From: Candidatus Cloacimonadota bacterium
GTDB taxonomy: Bacteria > Muiribacteriota > UBA6191
Assembly: GCA_023954715.1 (NCBI GenBank)
Contig: JAGSHD010000007.1
Coordinates: 62,001-126,000 of the forward strand
Length of the DNA stretch: 64,000 nucleotides
Reading direction: 5' to 3'
Shown: positions 19,176 through 27,190 of the stretch, in pieces
Numbering within the stretch: position 1 is the stretch's first letter
Layout: each line of letters opens with the position of its first letter
Made by a program: the position numbers and the translations under genes
Notes under the pieces: generated by a model
The model's input: only the letters and a program-made list of their open reading frames with translations
Database searches by the model: none
Told to the model about the DNA's origin: nothing

Positions 19176-19217
19176 ACAAAAGCCGTACCTTAGATTATAA
19201 AGTACGGCTCTTTTTTA
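19176..19217 (-). terminator. Hairpin terminator/attenuator between endonuclease and phosphagen kinase genes
   Basis: AGCCGTAC at 19181-19188 pairs perfectly with GTACGGCT at 19202-19209, and T-rich runs flank the stem on both strands. On the minus strand it follows the endonuclease stop by about 20 bases and ends about 20 bases before the kinase ATG. It can therefore act as terminator for the former and as attenuator for the latter. Confidence 0.8.
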
Positions 19218-19234
19218 ATTATAAATTAAATTAT

Positions 19235-20899
19235 TTATCTGCTAAAACCATTTGCACCGATTCTGTCTGCAAATTCAGGGACATCAATAAATGGATTTCT
19301 GTTTCCTTGGAATTTTTCAATCCGATTGTTTCTAGTTTTTTCCCATTCGTCTACTGGATCTTCTTTGTGCCATTTTAAAAACATTGGTAAGTTTTTAGTC
19401 CAGTACTGTGACTTACTAAAACCAGAACTAAAGATATTTTTATTGTGGTATCTTGTGTAAAAATAAAACTGAGCTCTTGCTACATTACCTTTTGCTTCAT
19501 CAGCTGGCTCAAATCTTTTACCATTTGACTTACTTCCTGCAGAAGTAGAATACTTAGATCCATTAATTTCACCAAATGGGTTTCTACCTCTCATACCATT
19601 CGGCTTGGATAAAGTTGGATATAAGTGATGAATATCACTTACCATCGGTCGTGATTTATTAAACATACTTTGTGGCCATGTATGCTCACAATTTACAAAG
19701 TCACCACTAGTTCCATCACCATTAGCGTCTTTAGTCTCCAAATATCTTTTTGTATTATTACCTTTTGCAAAATACATAGATGAGTATAAGGTTCTTACTT
19801 TACCATCTGTATTATCAATATCAGAATACATAAATGCTTTTGAATGACTATATCCAGAACCCTTATAGTTTTCTCCAGTCAATCTATGCAATGCACTAAA
19901 CAGCTCTTTACCTTTAAGGTTTTTAACTGCTTCATATCTAGCATCGATATCTCCAATTGGTGATGTACTATCATCAACTGGTGGCTGATCCGGTGTTTGG
20001 TCTTCACCATTGTCAGAGCCATTGTCGTTGCCAGAATCATTATTATCACTAGATCCTGAATTACTTTGATCTTTAACAAATGCACTACGTCCGATTAAAT
20101 CTGCAAACTGATAATGATCAATAAAAGGGTTTCTGTTGCCTTGGTATTTTTCAATGTGATTATTTCTTGAGATTTCCCATTCGTCTGGTGGATCTTCTCT
20201 ATTCCATTTTAACAAGGTATCAATCTGATTTGTCCAGTATTCATCTCTATCGTTATTTTGAAAAATACCTGCTTTATAATCATAGTATCTTGTGTAAAAA
20301 TAAAATTGAGCTCTTGCTACATTTCCTTTAACAACATCAGCTGGCTCAAACATTATGTCAGAAGCTTTAGAGCCTAAGTTATTAGAGTATCTCTTTGCAT
20401 TTCCAACATAACCAAAAGGCATATGCCCTCTCATGCTGTTTGCTCTACTGAATGTAGGGTACAAATGATGGATATCACTTCTCATAGGGAGAGCTTTTCT
20501 AAATCCACTTTGTGGCCATGTATGCTCACAATTAACAAAGTCTCTTCTTTTGCCATCACCGTTTGCATCACCAGACTCATTATATTGTCCGTTTGAACCA
20601 TTGGCATATTTGTTTGAATATAAAGTAAAAACTTTCTTGTTTTTATTATCAACTACATCATACATGTGTTTTTTAGCTGATCTATAATCAAAACTTTTAT
20701 AATTTTTACCTGTTAGCTCATGTAGTTGCTTTAACAACTCTTCTCCTTTAACTCCCTGTAGATTTTTATATCTTTCTGGAATCAAAGTATTTTCACCTAG
20801 TTTTTCGATTTTGTAGGTGTTTCTGAAGTTTTGTAAACGTACTTTATAAGAACTTGCAAAACTAGTAGCGGCCATTAATCCGAATAATAATATTTTCAT
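19235..20899 (-). CDS. Secreted double-domain endonuclease I (two EndA/NucM domains)
   Basis: The ATG at 20899 is chosen over the longer frame (20944) because it gives a clean signal peptide, MKILLFGLMAATSFASS, with AAAGG nearby. The mature protein holds two homologous endonuclease I domains. Each has the catalytic core NCEHTWPQS followed by SDIHHLYPT, then an N-x-MRG-x-x-PFG segment, and each ends near NPFID. They are joined by an acidic Asn/Asp/Gly/Pro linker. Single-domain EndA proteins are about 230-280 residues; this one is about 554. Such enzymes degrade DNA and RNA outside the cytoplasm. Both copies keep the motif histidine, so both may be active. Several stretches of the two halves are nearly identical at DNA level (for example around 19672 and 20511), pointing to intragenic duplication. 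Confidence 0.93.
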   Translation of the reverse strand: MKILLFGLMAATSFASSYKVRLQNFRNTYKIEKLGENTLIPERYKNLQGVKGEELLKQLHELTGKNYKSFDYRSAKKHMYDVVDNKNKKVFTLYSNKYANGSNGQYNESGDANGDGKRRDFVNCEHTWPQSGFRKALPMRSDIHHLYPTFSRANSMRGHMPFGYVGNAKRYSNNLGSKASDIMFEPADVVKGNVARAQFYFYTRYYDYKAGIFQNNDRDEYWTNQIDTLLKWNREDPPDEWEISRNNHIEKYQGNRNPFIDHYQFADLIGRSAFVKDQSNSGSSDNNDSGNDNGSDNGEDQTPDQPPVDDSTSPIGDIDARYEAVKNLKGKELFSALHRLTGENYKGSGYSHSKAFMYSDIDNTDGKVRTLYSSMYFAKGNNTKRYLETKDANGDGTSGDFVNCEHTWPQSMFNKSRPMVSDIHHLYPTLSKPNGMRGRNPFGEINGSKYSTSAGSKSNGKRFEPADEAKGNVARAQFYFYTRYHNKNIFSSGFSKSQYWTKNLPMFLKWHKEDPVDEWEKTRNNRIEKFQGNRNPFIDVPEFADRIGANGFSR

Positions 20900-20985
20900 T
20901 TTTTGCCTTTCAAAGGTCAATCTTAAGTTGGTCAGCATAGCCATAATACTGAGCTTTTATATTTTGGCAAGCCCCTAAAACAAAT

Positions 20986-21927
20986 TTATTTAGGAAAAAC
21001 ACTATGAAATGTATTCCAGAACTTTTCTCTATGTATATCTTCCTCAATAAGGATCTCATGTTTAGCCCCTGTAAACTCGATACATTCAATATTTTTATTG
21101 TAACTAGCCAAGGTTTTATGGTTTGCACCAGAGATGACCACATCATCTAAAGGACTTAAAATAGTAGTAGAAGTTGTAACTTTAACACAATTCGCCTTTG
21201 TAACAGCTACCAATATACTTTTAGAAGCTTCTTTAACCCATTGCCATGTAGGGCCACCCATCCACAGTCTAGCCTCTTTAGCGCAATAACTAGCGACCTT
21301 ATTTACTCTATTTTTGTCGGAAGATAAACGCTCAGAAATTGCTGCTTTAATATCACTATTTGGAGGCCCTGCCCCTATAGCATATTTTTCACCTCTTCCT
21401 AAAAACACTAAAGCTGATGCCAGCATAGACACAGCACCAACAGGTTCATTCCATGCAAGCATAGGAGCAGACAAAAAAGCGTGATCAAAAACCGGCTTTT
21501 TTTCTTGTAAAAAACGCATGGATACATTGCCACCCATAGAGTGAGCCAACAAAATATGTGGTCTTGGCAATGTACTTACCACTTCATCATATACTTGTTG
21601 TAAATCATTTACCATCGCAGAGTAGCTATCAACATAACCTTTATGAAAGTCTGAAATAAATCGAGTAGATAACCCTTGCCCTCGACTATCATAAGCAACT
21701 ACAGAGTATCCCTTATCTCTAAATTCTGAAACAACCTCTTCATACTTTTCTATGAACTCACTGTAGCCTTGTACAATGAGGACTGTTCCTTTAGGTTCTG
21801 TACCTGTGCTTGGAGGCCATTGTGCCAATCTAAGCTGTATGTCATTACCTGTATTGATTAACTTTACTTTTGAGTCCTTGATAAAACTAGAGTCATCTAA
21901 ATTTATCAACGTATCTTTTGCTTGCAT
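20986..21927 (-). CDS. Alpha/beta hydrolase, monoacylglycerol lipase/lysophospholipase-like
   Basis: A 313-residue serine hydrolase of the Hydrolase_4 type. The nucleophile is Ser130 in LLAHSMGGN, the acid is likely in LSPLDDVV, and the histidine is in GAKHEIL. The sequence VVAYDSRGQGLSTR and the early GYSEFIEKYEE match monoacylglycerol lipase and lysophospholipase L2 relatives. No signal peptide is seen, so it is probably cytoplasmic or membrane-associated. The substrate is presumably a lipid ester, but this is inference. The gene is followed 87 bases later by the endonuclease start on the same strand. Its upstream side faces the divergent lipoprotein gene across 254 bases. Confidence 0.85.
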   Translation of the reverse strand: MQAKDTLINLDDSSFIKDSKVKLINTGNDIQLRLAQWPPSTGTEPKGTVLIVQGYSEFIEKYEEVVSEFRDKGYSVVAYDSRGQGLSTRFISDFHKGYVDSYSAMVNDLQQVYDEVVSTLPRPHILLAHSMGGNVSMRFLQEKKPVFDHAFLSAPMLAWNEPVGAVSMLASALVFLGRGEKYAIGAGPPNSDIKAAISERLSSDKNRVNKVASYCAKEARLWMGGPTWQWVKEASKSILVAVTKANCVKVTTSTTILSPLDDVVISGANHKTLASYNKNIECIEFTGAKHEILIEEDIHREKFWNTFHSVFPK

Positions 21928-22181
21928 CTATACTTCCTACATGATTTTAACGAAATTTTTCCGTAAAGTGAGTCTACAGCAAAGACTATTTAATATCAAA
22001 AACTAAGCTTCTTTATAATTGAATCTTTTCTCTCTTATTGATAAACAAACTAAATGTACCTCTTTCTTGAAAAGCTTTTTAGTTGACTTGATTGTGCATT
22101 TTGGCATGAAATTCTATTAAGGTTGTTGATTCTCATTGGAGTCACAATTCATTCAACAAAATTAATTTCTTAGGGGGAATA

Positions 22182-24104
22182 ATGAAAACGTCAAATGTTA
22201 AAAAAGTAACTTCAGCCACATTAGCTATATTTAGTACATTACTTATTGGATGTGGAGGTGGTGGTGGATCTGAAACTGGCGCAACAACGGACAACCTAGC
22301 AATTGCTGCATCAGCTAGTTATGATGTATTAGTTGAAAGAGGACCTGTTTTAGGGTGTTCAGTAAGTGACTCTCTTGGTAATATAGCCACATCCAAAGGC
22401 AACGGGACCTACTCTTTTTCTACTCAACCCAGCTATCCAATCGAAGCCAGCGGAGGTTACATTGATGTAGATGGCAATGGTGAAATCACATCAAATGATA
22501 GAAAACTAGATATGACTCTAAGAACAGAACAAGGAAAATCTGTTACTGTACTAACTACATTAGCTGAAGATCAAGAAGCAAAAGACTATCTTATGCAGCA
22601 ATTAGATGTATCTGAAGAAGAACTTTTTAATTCTTCTCCAAGAAAAAATGCAAAAATCGCTGCATTGAGTGACTCTATCTACTCTGATTGTTTAGAAAAC
22701 AACTGTAGTGACTTAAAAAACTTTGGCAAGCAAAGACTAGAAACATTAAAACCAAATTTACAAAACTCCATCCAAGAGTATGAAGGAGCCGTAGCGAGTG
22801 GAGGTCAGATCAAAGATGTTGCCGCTGAAAAAGAAAAGCAAATGTTTCAACAACTCACAAATGTGCCACAACTCACAGCAACTGAAATGATTGATGCTCA
22901 AGAAATGGTAAAACATGGTAAAGAGTTTTCTATGTCAAAAGATTTACACGATCATGATTTTATATCAACTACGGTATATGTGTTAGATGAAGCTCAAAAG
23001 GTAAATATTATCAATCTCTACGAAGATAAAAAACTGTCAAATGACATATATGGTTATTTAGATGAAACTTGGAAAATGAGAGTTTTTCACCATATCACCA
23101 AAGCCAACAAACAACATTTTCATGCCATCAAAAGATTGATAGATAAGTATGAATTAGATGTCAGCCATATTCCACAAACAAAGGGAGAGTTTTCAAATCA
23201 AGAAAGACTCAATCAATTTGAGTCCTTAAAAGCTGAAAGCATGGTCTCTTTAGAAAAGGCTCTCGAAGTAATTACTTTATTTGAATATGAGTACAAATCT
23301 AAAATTGAAATCTATGAAGCAACTGCTACGGAAGACGTATCCCATGTCATTTCTCACTTAAAAAATGGTTCCGAAAAACACTTGGAATGCTTTGTAAGAT
23401 TTAGTGAACAACTCAGTCAGTCTGGTACACCAAGCGAAAAAGGACCACAAGGTGGATTTGGTCAAGGGCAAGATCAAAACGGACAATCCCCTCAAGGCGG
23501 ATTTGGTCAAGGACAAGGTCAAAACGGACAGGCTCCACAAGGTGGATTTGGACAAGGACAAGGTCTAAACGGACAAGCTCCTCAAGGTGGCTTTGGACAA
23601 GGACAAAATCAAAACGGACTATCACCTCAAGGTGGATTTGGGCAAGGACAAGGTCAAAACGGACAACCATCTCAAGGCGGATTTGGTCAAGGACAAGGTC
23701 AAAGCGGACAATCCTCTCAAGGTGGATTTGGGCAAGGACAAGGTCAAAACGGACAATCCCCTCAAGGTGGCTTTGGACAAGGACAAGATCAAAACGGACA
23801 ATCCCCTCAAGATGGATTCGGACAAGGACAAGGTCAAAACGGACAATCCCCTCAAGGTGGATTTGGTCAAGGGCAAGGTCAAAGCGGACAGGCTCCACAA
23901 GGTGGCTTTGGACAAGGGCAAGGTCAAAACGGACAATCCCCTCAAGGCGGATTTGGTCAAGGGCAAGGTCAAAGCGGACAGGCTCCACAAGGTGGCTTTG
24001 GACAAGGACAAGGTCAAAACGGACAATCTCCACAAGGTGGGTTTGGTCAAGGGCAAGGTCAAGACGGACAATCCCCTCAAGGTGGGTTTGGACAAACTCG
24101 TTAA
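22182..24104 (+). CDS. Lipoprotein with DUF2202 (ferritin-like) domain and Gly/Gln tandem repeats
   Basis: Preceded by a strong ribosome site (AGGGGG). The N-terminus is a lipoprotein signal with lipobox LLIGC (Cys24), followed by a glycine run. Residues about 45-110 form a small domain with a calcium-loop-like DVDGNGEITSND. Residues about 265-335 match DUF2202, a four-helix ferritin-like domain: VNIINLYEDKKLSNDIYGYL and HHITKANKQHFHAIKRLI. The last 220 residues are 14 full copies plus one partial copy of a 15-residue unit, PQGGFGQGQGQNGQS. DUF2202 proteins have no firmly assigned role; a metal-binding function is possible because of the Glu/His content. The repeat tail is probably flexible and surface-exposed. 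Inference: an outer-membrane lipoprotein. Confidence 0.85.
   Translation: MKTSNVKKVTSATLAIFSTLLIGCGGGGGSETGATTDNLAIAASASYDVLVERGPVLGCSVSDSLGNIATSKGNGTYSFSTQPSYPIEASGGYIDVDGNGEITSNDRKLDMTLRTEQGKSVTVLTTLAEDQEAKDYLMQQLDVSEEELFNSSPRKNAKIAALSDSIYSDCLENNCSDLKNFGKQRLETLKPNLQNSIQEYEGAVASGGQIKDVAAEKEKQMFQQLTNVPQLTATEMIDAQEMVKHGKEFSMSKDLHDHDFISTTVYVLDEAQKVNIINLYEDKKLSNDIYGYLDETWKMRVFHHITKANKQHFHAIKRLIDKYELDVSHIPQTKGEFSNQERLNQFESLKAESMVSLEKALEVITLFEYEYKSKIEIYEATATEDVSHVISHLKNGSEKHLECFVRFSEQLSQSGTPSEKGPQGGFGQGQDQNGQSPQGGFGQGQGQNGQAPQGGFGQGQGLNGQAPQGGFGQGQNQNGLSPQGGFGQGQGQNGQPSQGGFGQGQGQSGQSSQGGFGQGQGQNGQSPQGGFGQGQDQNGQSPQDGFGQGQGQNGQSPQGGFGQGQGQSGQAPQGGFGQGQGQNGQSPQGGFGQGQGQSGQAPQGGFGQGQGQNGQSPQGGFGQGQGQDGQSPQGGFGQTR
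23445..24101 (+). repeat. 45-bp tandem repeat array, 14.6 copies, inside the DUF2202 lipoprotein gene
   Basis: The unit starts at CCA/CCT (23445) and recurs every 45 bases in exact register to 24074, then a 27-base partial copy ends before the stop. Each unit encodes PQGGFGQGQ(G/D/N)Q(N/S/D)GQ(S/A). Because 45 is a multiple of three, the coding frame and the false frames on both strands stay open, which explains the long overlapping reading frames here. Copies 5-6 carry P-S instead of S-P at the junction. Copy number can change without a frameshift. Confidence 0.97.
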
Positions 24105-24230
24105 GCTGATTAGAAGAATCTATATTTAAGTGTTTCATTGATACAAGTCTGTATAATATCTACCTTACTTGCACTACTTTGGGGGAGACTTGTTATCAGT
24201 GGAGCACTTATCATCTTATACGCTAGAAAT

Positions 24231-24267
24231 GAGAAAAACCACCCTACTCCAAAGAGTAAGGTGGTTT
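24231..24267 (-). terminator. Intrinsic terminator of tRNA-Pro
   Basis: On the minus strand AAACCACC, a short interior, and GGTGGTTT form a long hairpin (24236-24267) followed by TTTTTCTC. It lies 6 bases after the tRNA 3' end. The stem also carries AT-rich flank on the plus strand, so it may stop transcription coming from the lipoprotein gene. Confidence 0.85.
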
Positions 24268-24272
24268 ATTTA

Positions 24273-24346
24273 TCGGGTTGACAAGATTCGAACTTGCGAC
24301 CCCACGCCCCCCAGACGTGTACGCTACCAGACTGCGCTACAACCCG
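24273..24346 (-). tRNA. tRNA-Pro (anticodon GGG)
   Basis: The minus strand folds as a full 74-base cloverleaf. The acceptor CGGGTTG pairs with CAACCCG, with discriminator A. The anticodon stem CACGT/GCGTG encloses the loop CTGGGGG, giving anticodon GGG, which reads CCC and CCU proline codons. The T-arm is GCAAG-TTCGAAT-CTTGT. The CCA end is not encoded. C at position 1 fits bacterial tRNA-Pro. Confidence 0.96.
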
Positions 24347-24360
24347 TATATCTTCAATAC

Positions 24361-24388
24361 AATATATCAAAAGAAAAAAAATTGTCAA
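24361..24388 (-). promoter_or_regulatory. Sigma-70-type promoter of tRNA-Pro
   Basis: On the minus strand TTGACA (24383-24388) and TATATT (24361-24366) are separated by 16 bases. The -10 lies 14 bases before the tRNA 5' end. Confidence 0.8.
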
Positions 24389-24597
24389 AGAAAGACACAT
24401 TTACTTCAATAATTTTTTCAAATCTAGCAACTAAACTTAAAAGACTAGATCTTTTGTCAACTTAGCTAAAGTTTATCTGTGAATTTCTTGAATTTATCAC
24501 ATTATAAGTAATAGAATAGATTGTAGTGGTCTTACGTTGAGAAACATACGGGTTCTTTTCGGGGACTGCTTTTACTTCTTTTTGAGCATTCTACCAT
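24389..24597. other. Intergenic DNA between tRNA-Pro promoter and TerB/TPR gene
   Basis: The gene-free stretch 24105-24597 holds only the tRNA, its terminator and its promoter. In 24389-24597 I see no open reading frame with a recognisable product, no RNA gene, and no clear hairpin terminator for the convergent-side gene ending at 24598. Confidence 0.5.
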
Positions 24598-27105
24598 TTA
24601 AGATTTTACGTGCTTTTTAGCACTAAACAATAAATTAAATGGAGTTTTGATTAGATTCCTATGTAATTGTGCCCAATCCTCTTCTTCAATAGATGCAATG
24701 AGTGACTTTACCTCTTCATGCTCCCAATAGTAAACTTCAAGATATTTGAAATAAAACAAAAGCTCACGCTGATTATTACTTTTTAACAATAACTTACAGA
24801 TTGATAAAATTGCCTTTAGGTAAGATGGATTTTCAAATATACTTCTTTTATAACACTTTTGAGCATCATCCACTCTACCTGCTCTTGAAAATACTACTCC
24901 CATTAAATAATGTGACCGAAAGTCCTCGCTATCATTTGTACAAACAAAATCATATTCAGACTCCATATCTCGCAATTTATCTAAAACCAAATCGTGCTTT
25001 AAGACATATTCAAAATGCACAGTTCTCCAAAAGCGATCTCCAGGAAACTCTCTCTTCATTTTTTTAGAAAACATTTGAAATCGTATTGGATTTTCTTCAC
25101 TAAGGATATCGAGAATTTGTTCGTATCTGTCTTTTGTTACAATAGAATACGAACTGCTGAAAACATTAATCAGTTCTTGCTCTTCTTGATCTACAATCAA
25201 AACTTTTATACTTCCTAAATTTTTGTTCAATATTTCTTGAAATTCCCCTGCTATTTGGATTCCTTCATCTTGTAAAATGATAACTTTTTTGCCACTCAAC
25301 AAGTTTAATAAAATCTTTGAAGAAGTCTCCCCTTCTTCTACAACAATGTATTCCAGATGTTTTAACAACTCCTTTAGGTAACTCGAGTCTTCTTTTTTAA
25401 CAAAGAAAAATAAACCAAGTTCTTGATCCATTTTTTGAATTTCTACCTGCATCTTTATCGGTTCAATATCACCAAACTCTACTTTATCCCCATCTAAAGA
25501 TAAGTCATTATTTTTTAACAAACCTGACAATGCTCTAGCACTCTCTTCTAGCTGCAAGCTTTCTTCTTTAAATGAAGCAATCCCTTTTTCAAATTCAGCA
25601 TTGATAGTAAAGACAGACAAAATTGCAGGCTCACTATTACCTTGTTTTGATGCATACTGCATTTCATAGATCATTTGACGCATCATCTCACGCTCTAAAC
25701 CTAAAATTGTTCCCATTTTTTGTATGAAGCCTTTTTCTTCTAAACTAAGCTTGCCATCTAAAAATGCCACATGTAAAATTTTCAACATTAAGCTCTTAGG
25801 GTCTAAAGCCTCATCGCTAAACCCAGTCTTTTCCATCTGTAGTTTTACAGTATCAATCCTATTTTTAATAATACTTTTGTCTAATTTTAAAAGTGAAAAA
25901 ACCTGAAGTAAAATCTTACGTTCTTCTTCATCAATCACTCCATCTTTTAAAACCTCTTTTAGTGTCTCATTTAAAACACTGTCTTGATCTAGTTCATCCT
26001 CAGACTTAGCTACCAACTGAGGAAAAAGCGGCACAAAACATCTACTAAACTTTAAAGAGTCAACCAAATATTTTTGTAACAATTTTTTAAATTCAATCTT
26101 ACTTTTAGAGGTCAATGAAAAATAAACCTCTGACATTTCTCCATCAAAACCAGAGTTATTAAACAGACTACTTCTAGTTTCCATGATTGCTATAAAGACT
26201 TGTAAGATTGCCTCAAATGCATCTATTTTTTCTATCTTTAGATAATGAAAGAAAAATCTATAATATTGGTTTAACAAAGAGCTCAGACGATCGCTATGAT
26301 CATTGTGTAATTTAATCTGCCTCAGCATAGAGATTAAGTCACTACTCAATTGCGAAATACATTTTTGCTTTTTAAAATTATATGGATAAGAGTAAGCACT
26401 TTCGATTGCCAACGGTAAATAGTCCAATAAATCAAACATTAAATTATGCTTTCTTGTTTGAAATATTACCTTTCTAGAAGCAGCGATAAATGCACTATAA
26501 CCCTCTGAAAAGCCATGCCTTTCATTAAAAATACTATAAAAGGTTTTAAACAATAGCTTTGAAAAGTCTTCGAAGTCCTTCTCTTCATTACATGAACCGA
26601 GGTAACCCGTAAAGTGCTTTTCTAACTCCGTCTCTTCAGCCAACATCCAAGTAGACTCTATAGCATTATCAGAAGTGGTAGTAGTAAAGTGTTTATCCAT
26701 TTCTTTGATAATTTCGGGTTCAAAATCAAGTAAGATATTACGCTTGTGTTTGGTAAATAACGAGGCATTATCAGCTCTAAACTCTAATACAAAGTCATGT
26801 AAGCTACTGATACACTCTATAGAGTGTCTGTTAAGACTTTTCGCATTTAAAACGTCATCACAAAACCATAGTACTTTTTTTATAACAGGTAATCTAAGAG
26901 CATAAGCATTAGGAGGGACCACTTCTAGTACGCTTTTAAGCAAGCTTGTAAACTCATCCACTTGTTCAAAGGTCCAAGCTACTTCATTCCAGTCTTTTGA
27001 AATCAAAACATCTAGAATTTTCCATAAATAATCGAATTCAGTAGCTTTGTCTTCTGAATCCAACAACTCTTTGGCATAGTATAAAAATTGGTTCAATCTT
27101 TTCAT
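24598..27105 (-). CDS. Large cytoplasmic protein with TerB-like domain and C-terminal TPRs
   Basis: An 835-residue protein with no signal peptide or membrane segment. The first 370 residues are helical and unrecognised. Residues about 375-480 resemble two TerB-like helical halves: LKDGVIDEEERKILLQVFS and then AFLDGKLSLEEKGFIQ, both with the acidic D-G-x-I/L-x-x-E-E pattern. A region near 590-680 looks like an alpha/beta fold (VIILQDEGIQIAGEF, IKVLIVDQEEQ). Residues about 755-800 contain a TPR pair (HYLMGVVFSRAGRVDDAQKC). TerB-like domains are found in stress and membrane-associated complexes, but no function can be assigned here. It lies 85 bases downstream of the DegT aminotransferase gene on the same strand and could be co-transcribed. 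Confidence 0.6.
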   Translation of the reverse strand: MKRLNQFLYYAKELLDSEDKATEFDYLWKILDVLISKDWNEVAWTFEQVDEFTSLLKSVLEVVPPNAYALRLPVIKKVLWFCDDVLNAKSLNRHSIECISSLHDFVLEFRADNASLFTKHKRNILLDFEPEIIKEMDKHFTTTTSDNAIESTWMLAEETELEKHFTGYLGSCNEEKDFEDFSKLLFKTFYSIFNERHGFSEGYSAFIAASRKVIFQTRKHNLMFDLLDYLPLAIESAYSYPYNFKKQKCISQLSSDLISMLRQIKLHNDHSDRLSSLLNQYYRFFFHYLKIEKIDAFEAILQVFIAIMETRSSLFNNSGFDGEMSEVYFSLTSKSKIEFKKLLQKYLVDSLKFSRCFVPLFPQLVAKSEDELDQDSVLNETLKEVLKDGVIDEEERKILLQVFSLLKLDKSIIKNRIDTVKLQMEKTGFSDEALDPKSLMLKILHVAFLDGKLSLEEKGFIQKMGTILGLEREMMRQMIYEMQYASKQGNSEPAILSVFTINAEFEKGIASFKEESLQLEESARALSGLLKNNDLSLDGDKVEFGDIEPIKMQVEIQKMDQELGLFFFVKKEDSSYLKELLKHLEYIVVEEGETSSKILLNLLSGKKVIILQDEGIQIAGEFQEILNKNLGSIKVLIVDQEEQELINVFSSSYSIVTKDRYEQILDILSEENPIRFQMFSKKMKREFPGDRFWRTVHFEYVLKHDLVLDKLRDMESEYDFVCTNDSEDFRSHYLMGVVFSRAGRVDDAQKCYKRSIFENPSYLKAILSICKLLLKSNNQRELLFYFKYLEVYYWEHEEVKSLIASIEEEDWAQLHRNLIKTPFNLLFSAKKHVKS

Positions 27106-27190
27106 AAGATGAATCTCCTAGTCTTTTCAAAATCTAATCTTTTACATTATTATAATACAGTGGCATCAAATATATACAACGCTCTACCTA

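Noticed and set aside
22101-22115. Sigma-54-like promoter upstream of the DUF2202 lipoprotein (TTGGCATG)
   Set aside because: The -24 half resembles the consensus, but no TTGC-type -12 element follows at the right distance.
23445-24101. Possible CRISPR array
   Set aside because: The 45-bp units are directly adjacent, without unique spacers, and code for a protein tail.
23413-24138. Long antisense and alternative-frame reading frames in the lipoprotein repeat region
   Set aside because: They are products of the 45-bp in-frame repeat, which keeps all frames open; they lack ribosome sites and recognisable folds.
24105-24272. Terminator specific to the DUF2202 lipoprotein gene
   Set aside because: No hairpin close to its stop; only the shared bidirectional hairpin next to tRNA-Pro was seen.
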